In this document: piece by piece, positions 16,294 through 25,422 of the stretch
Numbering within the stretch: the stretch's first letter is position 1
Layout: each line of letters starts with the position of its first letter
The notes under the pieces: model-generated
Database searches by the model: none
Told to the model about the DNA's origin: nothing
Seen by the model: only the letters and a program-made list of their open reading frames with translations
Assembly: GCA_050952065.1 (NCBI GenBank)
Contig: JBMNKF010000007.1
Coordinates: forward strand, 371,325 to 435,324
Length of the DNA stretch: 64,000 nucleotides
DNA from: JAXGZG01 sp050952065
GTDB lineage: Bacteria; Bacillota; Sulfobacillia; Fermentithermobacillales; Fermentithermobacillaceae
Direction of reading: 5' to 3'
Position numbers and translations under genes: made by a program

Positions 16294-16382
16294 GATTTCA
16301 TCCTCACTGTCATGGTGTACATCTTGACACCAGATAATCCTACTGCAAAGCAAGAGCCAAGGTCAACGGGAATTGGCGCTCA

Positions 16383-17297
16383 TTACTCACCTTCAAACAA
16401 TGCCTTGGCAAAACTCTCGGCGTCAAATTCCCTGAGATCATCCACCGATTCGCCGACTCCGACTAGTTTAACGGGAATCTCAAGGTCTTGGGCTATTGCC
16501 ACGGCGATCCCGCCTTTGGATGACCCGTCCAGTTTGGTGAGACATATGCCTGTCACCCCGACGGCATCGGTAAACACTTGCGCTTGAGAAAGGCCGTTCT
16601 GACCTGTGGTGCCATCGATTGCCAGAAGTACTTCGTGGGGCGCTCCGGGGATTTCTCGAGCAACAACCCTGAGAATCTTCTTGAGTTCCTCTATGAGGTT
16701 TTTCTTAGTGTGCAACCTTCCGGCCGTGTCTACCAGAACATAGTCTACCTTCCGAGCCACAGCCGATCTTACCGCATCGAAAGCCACCGCCCCTGGGTCC
16801 GAGCCTTCCTGGTGACTGATGATGGTCGCCCCGGATCGTTTTGCCCAAACGGCCAACTGGTCTCCAGCTGCTGCCCGGAAGGTATCGGCGGCAGCTACAA
16901 TAACGCTCTTCCCCTGATCCGCCAGCTTCTTCGCCAGTTTTCCTATGGTTGTGGTCTTTCCGGATCCGTTAACCCCGACCATCACGTATACGGTAGGTCC
17001 TCGGGAACTGACCTCAAGAGGACGCGACGCTTGCTGTAAGATTTCCTTCACCAAAGATTCCATCAGCCCGAACAACTCTTCTTGAGTCCGTATGGGGTTC
17101 TTTTTGTTCTCTTCCTGCAATCTTTCGCAAAGGAGCGAGGTGGCTCGTACACCAACGTCTGCCTCTATGAGTGCCTCCTCAAGGTTATCCAAGAATTCGG
17201 TGGTGATCTTCCCCGGCGAGAACACCTTCAGGATTTTCTCTGTCACCTGTTGAGAAGTCTTGGCCAGCCCCTTCTTGAACCTCTCCAAAAAACTCAC
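16383..17297 (-). CDS. ftsY: Signal recognition particle receptor FtsY
   Basis: GTG 17297 with GGAGGGA upstream gives 304 residues. It has a short NG-type architecture without a long acidic A domain: N domain, then GVNGSGKTTTIGKLAKKLA (G1), AADTFRAAAGDQL, LVDTAGRLHTKKNLIEEL (G3), TKLDGSSKGG (G4) and GVGESVDDLREFDAESFAKALF at the end. It receives the SRP-ribosome complex at the membrane. It lies downstream of smc (24-base gap), as in many Firmicutes. Confidence 0.97.
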   Translation of the reverse strand: MSFLERFKKGLAKTSQQVTEKILKVFSPGKITTEFLDNLEEALIEADVGVRATSLLCERLQEENKKNPIRTQEELFGLMESLVKEILQQASRPLEVSSRGPTVYVMVGVNGSGKTTTIGKLAKKLADQGKSVIVAAADTFRAAAGDQLAVWAKRSGATIISHQEGSDPGAVAFDAVRSAVARKVDYVLVDTAGRLHTKKNLIEELKKILRVVAREIPGAPHEVLLAIDGTTGQNGLSQAQVFTDAVGVTGICLTKLDGSSKGGIAVAIAQDLEIPVKLVGVGESVDDLREFDAESFAKALFEGE

Positions 17298-17321
17298 TCG
17301 AAATCCCTCCACCCTGAACCG

Positions 17322-20300
17322 CTACTGAACGCTTCCCAGGCGCATTCCAAACACTCGGGATACGCCGGGTTCGTCCATGGTGACTCCGTACAGAAGATCT
17401 GCCGCTTCCATGGTGGCCTTTTGGTGGGTGATCACTAGGAATTGGGTGTCCTTGGAGTACCTCTTGAGGAAGCCCCCAAACCTTGCCACATTGACTTCGT
17501 CCAAGGCTGTGTCAACCTCATCCAGGACTATCATAGGCGAAGGTCTCACCGAGAGAATTGCCAGTATCAAGGCTATGCCACACAGCGACCTCTCCCCGCC
17601 TGACAGGAGATTGATGTTCTTTTGCCTTCTCCCGGGAGGTGCGGCGACAACTTCCACGCCCATCGTTTCCTCCATAAGACGCAACTCGCCATCACCGCCC
17701 CCAAACAGGTCACGGAATACTTGACCAAAATTGTCTGACACCAACCGAAAGGTATCTAAGAAGCGATCTTGCATCTCCTTGTCTACATGCTCTTGGGTCT
17801 TGCGAATCTCCTCTATGGCCATTAGAACATCGTCTTTTTCCTTGATGATGGTCTCTATTCTGTCAGAAAGCTCCGACAGCTCCTCCTCGGCTTTCAGGTT
17901 CACACTGCCCAGAGCCTTCAGGGCGGAATCAAGCTGTTCCATTCTGGCCACGCCCGAAGAACGAGAGATCCTCTCTGTGGGCAACTCATCCGGGTTTATT
18001 ACCCCGAATTCGCTTGCGATATAGGACAACGTTTCCTTGTGAGCCGCCTCGAGACTCTCCATCTCGTCTTCCCACTCATTGAGTCTCGTCTCCAGGGCCG
18101 TCCTATCCCTGTCCGCCCTCTCCAACTCAGTCCTCAGATCCGCTATTCGGCCTACGACAGCTTCTCTCTCTGCCACCGCGTCCTGGAAGCGGTCGGTCAA
18201 CTCCTTAACCCGGACGTCCAACGACTGTACCCTCTGGGCAAGTTCCCGCTCTTCGGAAGTGGCTTCATTCAGTAGTCCTTCTTGCCTCGATATTTCCCGG
18301 GATTCCTCTTCGATCTGGCGAGTAAGCGAGTTCTTCTCACTGGAAAAGCTCTCTCTTTGGCGCAGGACGAAAGATAGATCTCTGTCCACAGATTCCTTTT
18401 CTGAGGCCAGGTTTCGCACCCTTTCGGAGAGTTCTCTATCTCGGGCGAGGATCTCTTGCATCTTCTCCTCTGATTGACGTAGCTCCGCTTCCATGGATGC
18501 CATCTTCATGGAGAGGTCAGATTCTTGAGAAAGAATGTTCTCCAGGTCTACTTTGAGTCTCTCAACTTCTCGGGATAGGGGGCGCACAGCCAAGGCCCGC
18601 TCCTCAATCTCGGCCGAAAGGGCAGCCACTGATGCCTGAAGTCTCGATTGACCTTCGGCAAGGCGGGCGGCCTGTGACTGGCGGAGAGAGACATCAGCTC
18701 TTGCTTTGTCCAGTCTGTCCTCTAGGTCCTGCCTTTCTCTCTCAAGAGACCTCCTTTGACTCTGTACTTGAGCCAGCTCCTGATCGAGTCTCTCCATGGC
18801 TCTGGTTATGTCTAGGATCTCTTGTTTGCGTCGAAATATCGACTCGTGACGAGGCGCGTCTCCTCCGGTGATTGCACCTCCTGGGTCCAGAGTTTCCCCT
18901 GACAGCGTGACCACCCGAGTTGCCCAGCCAGAAGCTTTCATGAACTCAAGGGCGATATCCATCGTATCAGCCAAGACTACCCTACCCACAAGATACTTGG
19001 CGCAAACGGCCACCTTTTCCGGAAAACGCACAACCTCAAGAAGGGGTCGCACTCCCGGCATACTCCTCACAATAGATGTAACTCTGGAGTTGATCTCACG
19101 TGGCCTGATAAGGTTCAGGGGAAGAAAGGTAGCCCTCCCGCTCTTGGCCGCTCGCAACATGCTTATGGCTTTCTTAGCGGCATTCTCGTCTTGCACGACG
19201 ATGTTCTCTAGAGCTCCTCCGATCGCAGCTGCCACAGCGGGGATATATTTGGGGTCCGAACTCAAGAGCTCTCCCACAGAACCCTCTATACCCGTCAATG
19301 TTCCCTTCGTTCTGGCTTCAAGCACAGTGCGAGGACCTCTTGCGTATCCCTCAAATGACTGTTCGAGGTCGGTCAAGACCTTCTTTCTCGCCTCAAGACC
19401 GGCGAGTTGCGATTCGATGCTGGCTTGAGACGAAGAGACCTTTTCAATGGCCGCCAGAATCCCATCGCGACTCGAATTAACAGTTTCCTGCTCTTCTAGA
19501 GCTTCGCTTAGACGGTATTCCGCCAAACGTGACTGCTCGCTGAGTGACGCCAGCTCCCTTTCTTCGGCCAGCACTCTCTCTTTTGAAGTGTCTATCCATT
19601 GTTTCAGACTTGACAGTTCCCGCTGTTTGCCTTCTAGGTTCCGCCTGATATCCTCCCTGGCCCTCTGACATGTACTCAGATCCGAAGCAAGTGCCAAGGT
19701 GGCTTTGCGGACCCCTATCACGTTGGCTCCCAATTCCCGAAGATGAGCTTCAGTCTCTACCCTGGTTTCTTCTGCGGCTCTTAAAGCATCTTGAGCGCTC
19801 TTTTGCTTGGATGCCAGTAACTCCAAGGACTTCTCGAGACTCTCATCTTCCGCCCGAACTCTGGCCAAGTCGCGCTGGATGGCTTGTCTGCGCACTTGCC
19901 TCGATTCCAGTTCTCTCCCGAGGACCTGACATTGACTCCGAAGCGAGTCTCTTCTCTTTTCAAGAGATACTAAGCTGGCTAGGGCTTCATCCCTGTCTTT
20001 GGAAATCTCGCGCAAGATAAGGTCAGCGTTTTCACTCTGTTGTCTCAGGGCGGCAAGCTCTCGACTCATAGCTGGGATCGAAGATTGGAGAAACTGGAGG
20101 TCAACTCTGCCCTTCTCAATGCGGCGGGAAAGACTGTCTATTTTTCGGGTCTCGTCCTCCGACTGGTAGAGCCACATGGAGATCTCGATAGCGCGGCGTT
20201 CTCTTGAGATGCTATGGTACCGAGAAGCTACGTCTCTATCTTGGGACAATTGAGCCCGTCGCGCCTCCAACTCCACCAAAAGATCGTCCAATCGAGCAAT

Positions 20301-20849
20301 ATCGGCTTTAGCGGCTTCCAGCCGGGATTCGGTTTCTTTCTTGCTGATCTTTACTTTTGCAACCCCCGAGGCCTCCTCTATCCACGTACGCCTATCCTCA
20401 GGGCGGCCTGACACAAGTTCTTGGACCATTCCCTGCCCTATGACTACATAACCCGTATGGGATAAGCCGGTGCCAGACAGAATCTCAACGATGTCTTTCC
20501 ACCGCACAACTTTGCCGTTTATTCTGTACTCGCTAGTGCCGTCTCGGGTAAGCCGGCGTTCTATCTCTATCTCAGACCCGTTATGACCATCTATGCCGTC
20601 AAATAGGAGCTTGACTTCGGCCATTCCCATCGCCTTCCGCCGCTCAGTTCCGGCGAAAATCACGTCCTGCTGGCGCATAGACCGCAACACCCTTGGGTTC
20701 TGTTCGCCCAATACCCAGCGGAGCGCGTCGGCGAGGTTGGACTTGCCGCAACCATTGGGGCCAACGATAGCGGTAATGCCAGACCCAAGAATCACGTCTG
20801 TCTTATCGCAGAAAGACTTGAAACCACGCAGCGAAAGCTTTCTTAGCAC
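17322..20849 (-). CDS. smc: Chromosome condensation ATPase SMC
   Basis: A 1175-residue SMC protein. The N-terminal head has AIVGPNGCGKSNLADALRWVLGEQ (Walker A), the middle is a long coiled coil interrupted by the hinge (about residues 500-660, including GYARGPRTVLEARTKGTLTGIEGSVGELL and ITGGDAPRHESIFRRKQEI), and the C-terminal head has INLLSGGERSLCGIALILAIL (signature) and PMIVLDEVDTALDEVN (Walker B). It condenses and helps segregate the chromosome with ScpA and ScpB, which are not in the window. Full length for the family. Confidence 0.98.
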   Translation of the reverse strand: MLRKLSLRGFKSFCDKTDVILGSGITAIVGPNGCGKSNLADALRWVLGEQNPRVLRSMRQQDVIFAGTERRKAMGMAEVKLLFDGIDGHNGSEIEIERRLTRDGTSEYRINGKVVRWKDIVEILSGTGLSHTGYVVIGQGMVQELVSGRPEDRRTWIEEASGVAKVKISKKETESRLEAAKADIARLDDLLVELEARRAQLSQDRDVASRYHSISRERRAIEISMWLYQSEDETRKIDSLSRRIEKGRVDLQFLQSSIPAMSRELAALRQQSENADLILREISKDRDEALASLVSLEKRRDSLRSQCQVLGRELESRQVRRQAIQRDLARVRAEDESLEKSLELLASKQKSAQDALRAAEETRVETEAHLRELGANVIGVRKATLALASDLSTCQRAREDIRRNLEGKQRELSSLKQWIDTSKERVLAEERELASLSEQSRLAEYRLSEALEEQETVNSSRDGILAAIEKVSSSQASIESQLAGLEARKKVLTDLEQSFEGYARGPRTVLEARTKGTLTGIEGSVGELLSSDPKYIPAVAAAIGGALENIVVQDENAAKKAISMLRAAKSGRATFLPLNLIRPREINSRVTSIVRSMPGVRPLLEVVRFPEKVAVCAKYLVGRVVLADTMDIALEFMKASGWATRVVTLSGETLDPGGAITGGDAPRHESIFRRKQEILDITRAMERLDQELAQVQSQRRSLERERQDLEDRLDKARADVSLRQSQAARLAEGQSRLQASVAALSAEIEERALAVRPLSREVERLKVDLENILSQESDLSMKMASMEAELRQSEEKMQEILARDRELSERVRNLASEKESVDRDLSFVLRQRESFSSEKNSLTRQIEEESREISRQEGLLNEATSEERELAQRVQSLDVRVKELTDRFQDAVAEREAVVGRIADLRTELERADRDRTALETRLNEWEDEMESLEAAHKETLSYIASEFGVINPDELPTERISRSSGVARMEQLDSALKALGSVNLKAEEELSELSDRIETIIKEKDDVLMAIEEIRKTQEHVDKEMQDRFLDTFRLVSDNFGQVFRDLFGGGDGELRLMEETMGVEVVAAPPGRRQKNINLLSGGERSLCGIALILAILSVRPSPMIVLDEVDTALDEVNVARFGGFLKRYSKDTQFLVITHQKATMEAADLLYGVTMDEPGVSRVFGMRLGSVQ

Positions 20850-20972
20850 CTTGCCAAACGCCCTCCTATACCTCTGCTATGTAAAGAACTCTACCTAACA
20901 CTGGTAAAGGGATATCCCGACACGGCCATAAGTTCTATTCGGTCTCTGAAATTCCCTGGGAGTGATACGACC

Positions 20973-21500
20973 TTGTCCATTGTAGACGACATGGCAAAGC
21001 TTGTCCTCAAGAATCCCAACATTTCTGCCAAAGAGATCGCCCGTTCTCTGGGCTACGCGGAGCAGAAATCCATCTACTATTGGCTGCAGAAGGCCGGTTT
21101 CAAAGGAATGAGAGACTTCCGTCAGGCGGTCTTGAGCCGGAACGGGTCTAATCGGTACGGTGTCTTGGACGCAGGTCTTGCCAGGGATCGAGAAAGCCGG
21201 TTGCCCCGAAACATGGGGAATTACCTAGCCAAACACTTGGGGCCTGGAGCCTATGGAATCCTGGTGTCGAGGGATTCTGGAGAAGTGGCCAAACCGGGAG
21301 ACATGGCCGTGCTCGACCCCGACGCCCCATTGGGGCAAGGAGACTTGGTAGCAGCAAGAATCGACGGGACTACGGGAATTCTGAGGCGTTACGAATTGTC
21401 CGGACAAGCGGTATATGTAGATATCTCCTCCCCTGACAAGGTACTATTTCCCGATTTCGTCGTTGGGAAAGTCGCCGCTATCGTCCGAAAGTATGTCTAG
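20973..21500 (+). CDS. LexA/S24-like regulator with degenerate peptidase domain
   Basis: A 175-residue protein with TTG start. The N-terminus is a helix-turn-helix (LVLKNPNISAKEIARSLGYAEQKSIYYWLQKAGFKGM). From about residue 88 it resembles the S24 peptidase fold of LexA/CI repressors: GILVSRDSGEVAKPGDMAVLDPDAPLGQGDLVAARIDG. The serine at 102 is followed by glycine rather than methionine, and the lysine expected near 139 is replaced by arginine (ILRRYEL), so self-cleavage is unlikely. It sits alone between smc and rnc, both transcribed the other way, and its last 57 bases overlap the end of rnc. Role unknown; a ligand- or lipid-sensing repressor is a guess. Confidence 0.6.
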   Translation: MSIVDDMAKLVLKNPNISAKEIARSLGYAEQKSIYYWLQKAGFKGMRDFRQAVLSRNGSNRYGVLDAGLARDRESRLPRNMGNYLAKHLGPGAYGILVSRDSGEVAKPGDMAVLDPDAPLGQGDLVAARIDGTTGILRRYELSGQAVYVDISSPDKVLFPDFVVGKVAAIVRKYV

Positions 21501-22172
21501 AGCCAAGAATTTGCGAGCAGCCTCTTCCTGAGCCTCCTTCTTCGAGTGGCCTCGTCCCACCGACACTTGCTTCCCGTTCACTATGCACGCAACCGTATAC
21601 ACCGGTCTGTGATCCGGGCCTTCAACAGAGACTACCCGATACTCCAAAGTGGAGCCCGGCATTTGTTGAACCCTCTCTTGAGCCTGGGTCTTGGCGTCGA
21701 TGGGTGCCTGAGAAAACTCCATCGGTCCAAGCAGCGCCCGTACCAGTTCCAGCGCAGTGCCCCACCCTTTCTCTAGGTAGACGGCGCCTACAACGGCTTC
21801 CAGAGTTCCGGCTAAGTTCCGAGGCCTCATGCGGCCTCCTGAAGCATCCTCCCCTCGGCCCAGAAGAAGGTGTTTTCCCAGATCAGCATCCAAGGCGATC
21901 CTGGAGAGAGACGCCCCCGATACCAGCTCCGCTCTCATTCTGGTAAGCTCCCCTTCAACTGCGTCGGGATGCATCTCATAGAGCGTATGGGCTGCCCCAA
22001 GGTGAAAGACCGCATCCCCCAGATACTCCAACCGCTCATTGGATACGGAGTCTCCCTTTTCGTTAGCATACGAAATATGTGTTAGAGCCTGCTTGCGAAT
22101 ACTGACGCTCAGGCTGGCCAGGGCATTCTCGAAGACTTCTCTCAGTCTAGATATCTCCTTAGGACTAGGCAA
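21444..22172 (-). CDS. rnc: Ribonuclease III
   Basis: I choose TTG 22172 because GGAGGG lies 8 bases upstream, giving 242 residues; the frame is open further upstream inside fabF. The nuclease motif is NERLEYLGDAVFHLGAAHTLYE, followed by GELTRMRAELVS and the second acidic patch (AGTLEAVVGAVYLEKGW); a C-terminal double-stranded RNA-binding domain runs from about 165 (AQERVQQMPGSTLEYRVVSVEGPDHRPVYTVACIVNGKQVSVGRGHSKKEAQEEAARKFL). It matures rRNA and the SRP RNA. It overlaps fabF by 31 bases and the facing regulator gene at its 3' end. Confidence 0.93.
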   Translation of the reverse strand: MPSPKEISRLREVFENALASLSVSIRKQALTHISYANEKGDSVSNERLEYLGDAVFHLGAAHTLYEMHPDAVEGELTRMRAELVSGASLSRIALDADLGKHLLLGRGEDASGGRMRPRNLAGTLEAVVGAVYLEKGWGTALELVRALLGPMEFSQAPIDAKTQAQERVQQMPGSTLEYRVVSVEGPDHRPVYTVACIVNGKQVSVGRGHSKKEAQEEAARKFLALDILSDDSGDFPNDEIGK

Positions 22173-23380
22173 GCGTTCTGCCCTCCGAAGCCGAAAGAAT
22201 TTTTCAGCGCGACATCCACGCGAGCGGTTCTGGGTTTGTTGGGAACATAGTCCAGGTCGCATTCGGGGTCCGGGACTTCGTAATTGATGGTTGCGGGCAC
22301 GACCTGCCTCTCTAGTGTAAGCACGGTTGCCGCAGTCTCAACGGCTCCCGCAGCCCCTAGTAGATGCCCTATCATAGACTTCGTCGACGACACTAGTACT
22401 CTGTAAGCGTGATTCCCAAGTGCGCTTTTAATCGCCATAGTCTCCGAAGAGTCGTTTGCCGGCGTCGAAGTACCGTGGGCGTTGACATAATCTACATCCT
22501 CAGGCCTAATCCCTGCAGAAGCCATGGCGTTCTTCATAGCTCTGGCGGCCCCCTTGCCCCCGGGACTTGGCGAAGTAATGTGGTAGGCATCTGAACTCAT
22601 ACCGTAGCCCACGATCTCGGCGTAGATTCTGGCGCCTCGCCTTAACGCATGAGAGAGGTCCTCTAAGACCAATACCCCGGCACCCTCCCCCATCACGAAC
22701 CCGTCCCGTTCTTTGTCAAACGGACGGCACGCCTTGGATCCCCGATGATTCTGAGTTGAAAGAGCTTTCATGGATGAGAATCCGGCCAGGGCCAGAGGAT
22801 GTATAGAGGCCTCGGTACCGCCGGCGAGCATTACATCGGCTTCGCCGCGCTCCACTATTCGATAGGCTTCCCCTATGGCGCTGGTCCCGGTGGCGCAAGC
22901 GGTAACCACGCTGTTCATGGGTCCTTGAAGATTGAGATCGATAGCCGGATGACCCGACGCCATGTTCGCGATTATCATGGGGATGAAGAAAGGAGACACC
23001 CTACCGGGCCCTTTCTCCAGAAGCACCTGGGCCTCCTTTACAAGGGATTCAATCCCCCCTATGCCTGTACCTATAATAGCCCCTGTGCGCTCTGGATCGC
23101 AGGCGTTTCGCAGGTTTGCGTCCTCGTAAGCCATTCTGGCCGCCACCACAGCCAACTGAGAGAACCTGTCCATCTTGCGGGCATCGCGACGATCGAAATG
23201 ATGGAGAGGTTCGAAATCAACTTCGGCGGCGAGTTGGCACGGGAAGTCTCCCGGGTCAAATCTGGTGATCCTGCGAATCCCAGATCGCCCTTCCATAAGT
23301 CCGTTCCAGAAGGTTTCAACCCCGAGACCTATGGGCGTTACGACTCCGATCCCCGTAACAACTATGCGCCTTCCTGTCAC
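22142..23380 (-). CDS. fabF: 3-oxoacyl-ACP synthase II (FabF)
   Basis: GTG 23380 (GAGAGGA upstream) gives 412 residues. The condensing-enzyme triad is present: cysteine in VVTACATGTSAIGEAYR, histidines in YVNAHGTSTPANDSSE and STKSMIGHLLGAAGAVE. It elongates acyl-ACP with malonyl-ACP. Standard length. It follows acpP by 66 bases and is the last fatty-acid gene of the FapR-linked operon. Confidence 0.96.
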   Translation of the reverse strand: MTGRRIVVTGIGVVTPIGLGVETFWNGLMEGRSGIRRITRFDPGDFPCQLAAEVDFEPLHHFDRRDARKMDRFSQLAVVAARMAYEDANLRNACDPERTGAIIGTGIGGIESLVKEAQVLLEKGPGRVSPFFIPMIIANMASGHPAIDLNLQGPMNSVVTACATGTSAIGEAYRIVERGEADVMLAGGTEASIHPLALAGFSSMKALSTQNHRGSKACRPFDKERDGFVMGEGAGVLVLEDLSHALRRGARIYAEIVGYGMSSDAYHITSPSPGGKGAARAMKNAMASAGIRPEDVDYVNAHGTSTPANDSSETMAIKSALGNHAYRVLVSSTKSMIGHLLGAAGAVETAATVLTLERQVVPATINYEVPDPECDLDYVPNKPRTARVDVALKNSFGFGGQNACLVLRRYLD

Positions 23381-23446
23381 GACCGGCCACATCCTCTCGC
23401 AATCAAGATGGTCCCGCGATTGAAACGCACCGCGGGACCTACTCTG

Positions 23447-23692
23447 CTACTCTCCTGCGTTCTCGTTCAGGTAATCCACTGCCGCTTTGACTGTGGAGAG
23501 ATTCTCGGCATCTTCATCGGGTATAGTAATCCCGAATTCGCTTTCAAAGGCCATTATGAGGTCAACTATCTCCAATGAGTCCGCACCTAGATCATCAATA
23601 AAGGATGCCTCCATGATCACTAGAGCCTCATCGACTCCCAACTGGTCTACTATTATTCTCTTTACTCTCTGAAACACGTCTGGCTGGGACAT
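23447..23692 (-). CDS. acpP: Acyl carrier protein
   Basis: ATG 23692 with a very strong AGGAGGAGGTG site; 81 acidic residues. The phosphopantetheine serine lies in DDLGADSLEIVDLIMAFESEFGI. It carries the growing acyl chain for the adjacent Fab enzymes and PlsX. High translation strength fits an abundant protein. Confidence 0.97.
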   Translation of the reverse strand: MSQPDVFQRVKRIIVDQLGVDEALVIMEASFIDDLGADSLEIVDLIMAFESEFGITIPDEDAENLSTVKAAVDYLNENAGE

Positions 23693-23717
23693 CTGTGTCA
23701 CCTCCTCCTTGTGTTAG

Positions 23718-24461
23718 TTATGTTGTGGCGCCCATGGACATACCGCCGTCCACTGGAACTACCTGTCCCGTGATATAAGAAGCGGCAGGAGACACCAGAA
23801 ACGCGACTACCGAGGCTACGTCTTCAGGCGTCCCAAGCCGACCCAGGGGTATGGACTTCTTAAGCCGCTCTGTAACTTCACCGGGAAGGCTGGCTGTCAT
23901 GTCGGTTTGTATGTATCCCGGAGCTATCGCGTTGGCAGTGATCCCATAACGACCGGCTTCCCTTGCCAAAGCCTTTATGAACCCAATCATGCCGGCCTTT
24001 GAGGCGCAGTAGTTGACTTGACCTAGATTACCCGTTAGAGCCACCGCCGATGACACGCCTACGACTCTCCCTCTTCTTCGTTTCATCATGGTTCGCAGGA
24101 CCCATTTTGTAACGTTGTATGCCCCTTTCAGGTTGACATCCAAGACGTTGTCCCAGTCATCTTCGCTCATCCTGATAAGGAGCGAATCTCTGGTGATGCC
24201 GGCGTTCAGGACAAGCACTTCCACGGGCCCCAGATCTCTTTCCACGGTCTCGACGAGACTTTGAGCTTCCTCGTGCGAAGAAACATTGGCCTTGAACGCT
24301 TTGGCTCGGCCCCCCGCTTCTTCCACCGCACTCACGGTCTCTTGAGCCGCTTCTTCTCCGGACACATAGTTCACGCCTATTACGTACCCAATCCTTGCCA
24401 GTTCAATGCTGCAGGCACGCCCAATGCCCCTAGAGCCACCTGTAACCAAGGCAACAGCCAT
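23718..24461 (-). CDS. fabG: 3-oxoacyl-ACP reductase (FabG)
   Basis: Starts at ATG 24461, one base after the fabD stop; 247 residues. Short-chain dehydrogenase motifs: VTGGSRGIGRACSIELA (NADP binding), VLNAGITRDSLLIRM (NAG motif plus the FabG-typical ITRD), and the catalytic S and YxxxK in GVSSAVALTGNLGQVNYCASKAGM. Reduces 3-oxoacyl-ACP during elongation. Confidence 0.96.
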   Translation of the reverse strand: MAVALVTGGSRGIGRACSIELARIGYVIGVNYVSGEEAAQETVSAVEEAGGRAKAFKANVSSHEEAQSLVETVERDLGPVEVLVLNAGITRDSLLIRMSEDDWDNVLDVNLKGAYNVTKWVLRTMMKRRRGRVVGVSSAVALTGNLGQVNYCASKAGMIGFIKALAREAGRYGITANAIAPGYIQTDMTASLPGEVTERLKKSIPLGRLGTPEDVASVVAFLVSPAASYITGQVVPVDGGMSMGATT

Positions 24462-24462
24462 T

Positions 24463-25401
24463 TTAACGAGCCTCCTCGACTGCATCAAGAAGCGGCCCCA
24501 ATTCTTTAGGCTCAACGAACGAGATTCCGGTAACACCGGGGTTAATCCGCTTCAAGAAGCCTGTCAGACTCTTGCCCGGCCCCATTTCCACAAACAGTCC
24601 CGCTCCGTCCCTAATCATAGCCTCAACCTGCACTTGCCATAGGACGGGTGAGGTAACCTGCTCTATCAAAGCCTCCTTTACCGCTGAGGCTGACCGGAGC
24701 ACTTCACCATTGACATTAGAGTATACGGGAATCTCGGGCGTCTTCACAGTAACCCGATCCAGGTCCTTGGCAAGTCTCTTCGCGGCCGGTGCCATCAGCT
24801 CACAGTGGAACGGGGCACTCACTAATAACGGAACGCTCCTGCCGCCCCTCATCCGCACTTGTCTCATAACGTACTCAACTGCCCTCTTGTGCCCAGAAAT
24901 CACAACTTGTCCGGGACAGTTGTAATTGGCCCCCGCAACTATCCCCAACTTTTCGGCGTCGAAGCAGATGGCCTCAACCTCAGCGCAAGACAAGCCTAAC
25001 ACGGCGGCCATCGCTCCTTGGCCAGGAGGGCAAGCCTCTTGCATGTACTCGCCCCTCCTTCGAGTCAGAAGGAGAGCGTCCTCCAGACCCAGAGTGTTGG
25101 CCACTACTAGGGCCGTATATTCGCCTAGGCTCAACCCGCCAAGCATATCTGGTCGAAGCCCGTGGGACATGGCCACTTTGGCACAGGCAACCCCAACAGC
25201 GCAAAGAGCGGGTTGGGCGTTCTTTGTCAAGACCAGTTCGTCAAGGGGACCTCTGAATATCATCCGGACAAACCCCTGACCTAGAACCTGATCAGCCGTC
25301 TCCAGCACGTCTCTAGCTTCGGGGAACTCCTGATAGAGTTCTCTTCCCATGCCTACCGACTGAGCTCCTTGCCCGGGAAACACCCAAGCTATCTTGGTCA
25401 C
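24463..25401 (-). CDS. fabD: Malonyl-CoA:ACP transacylase (FabD)
   Basis: GTG 25401 with GGAGGT upstream gives 312 residues. Motifs are FPGQGAQSVGMGREL (oxyanion glutamine), GLSLGEYTALVVANTL (GxSxG nucleophile) and the catalytic histidine in VSAPFHCELMAPA. It loads malonate on ACP. It lies between a DegV gene and fabG in the operon. Confidence 0.96.
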   Translation of the reverse strand: MTKIAWVFPGQGAQSVGMGRELYQEFPEARDVLETADQVLGQGFVRMIFRGPLDELVLTKNAQPALCAVGVACAKVAMSHGLRPDMLGGLSLGEYTALVVANTLGLEDALLLTRRRGEYMQEACPPGQGAMAAVLGLSCAEVEAICFDAEKLGIVAGANYNCPGQVVISGHKRAVEYVMRQVRMRGGRSVPLLVSAPFHCELMAPAAKRLAKDLDRVTVKTPEIPVYSNVNGEVLRSASAVKEALIEQVTSPVLWQVQVEAMIRDGAGLFVEMGPGKSLTGFLKRINPGVTGISFVEPKELGPLLDAVEEAR

Positions 25402-25422
25402 GCCTTGCACCTCCGAGAACGA

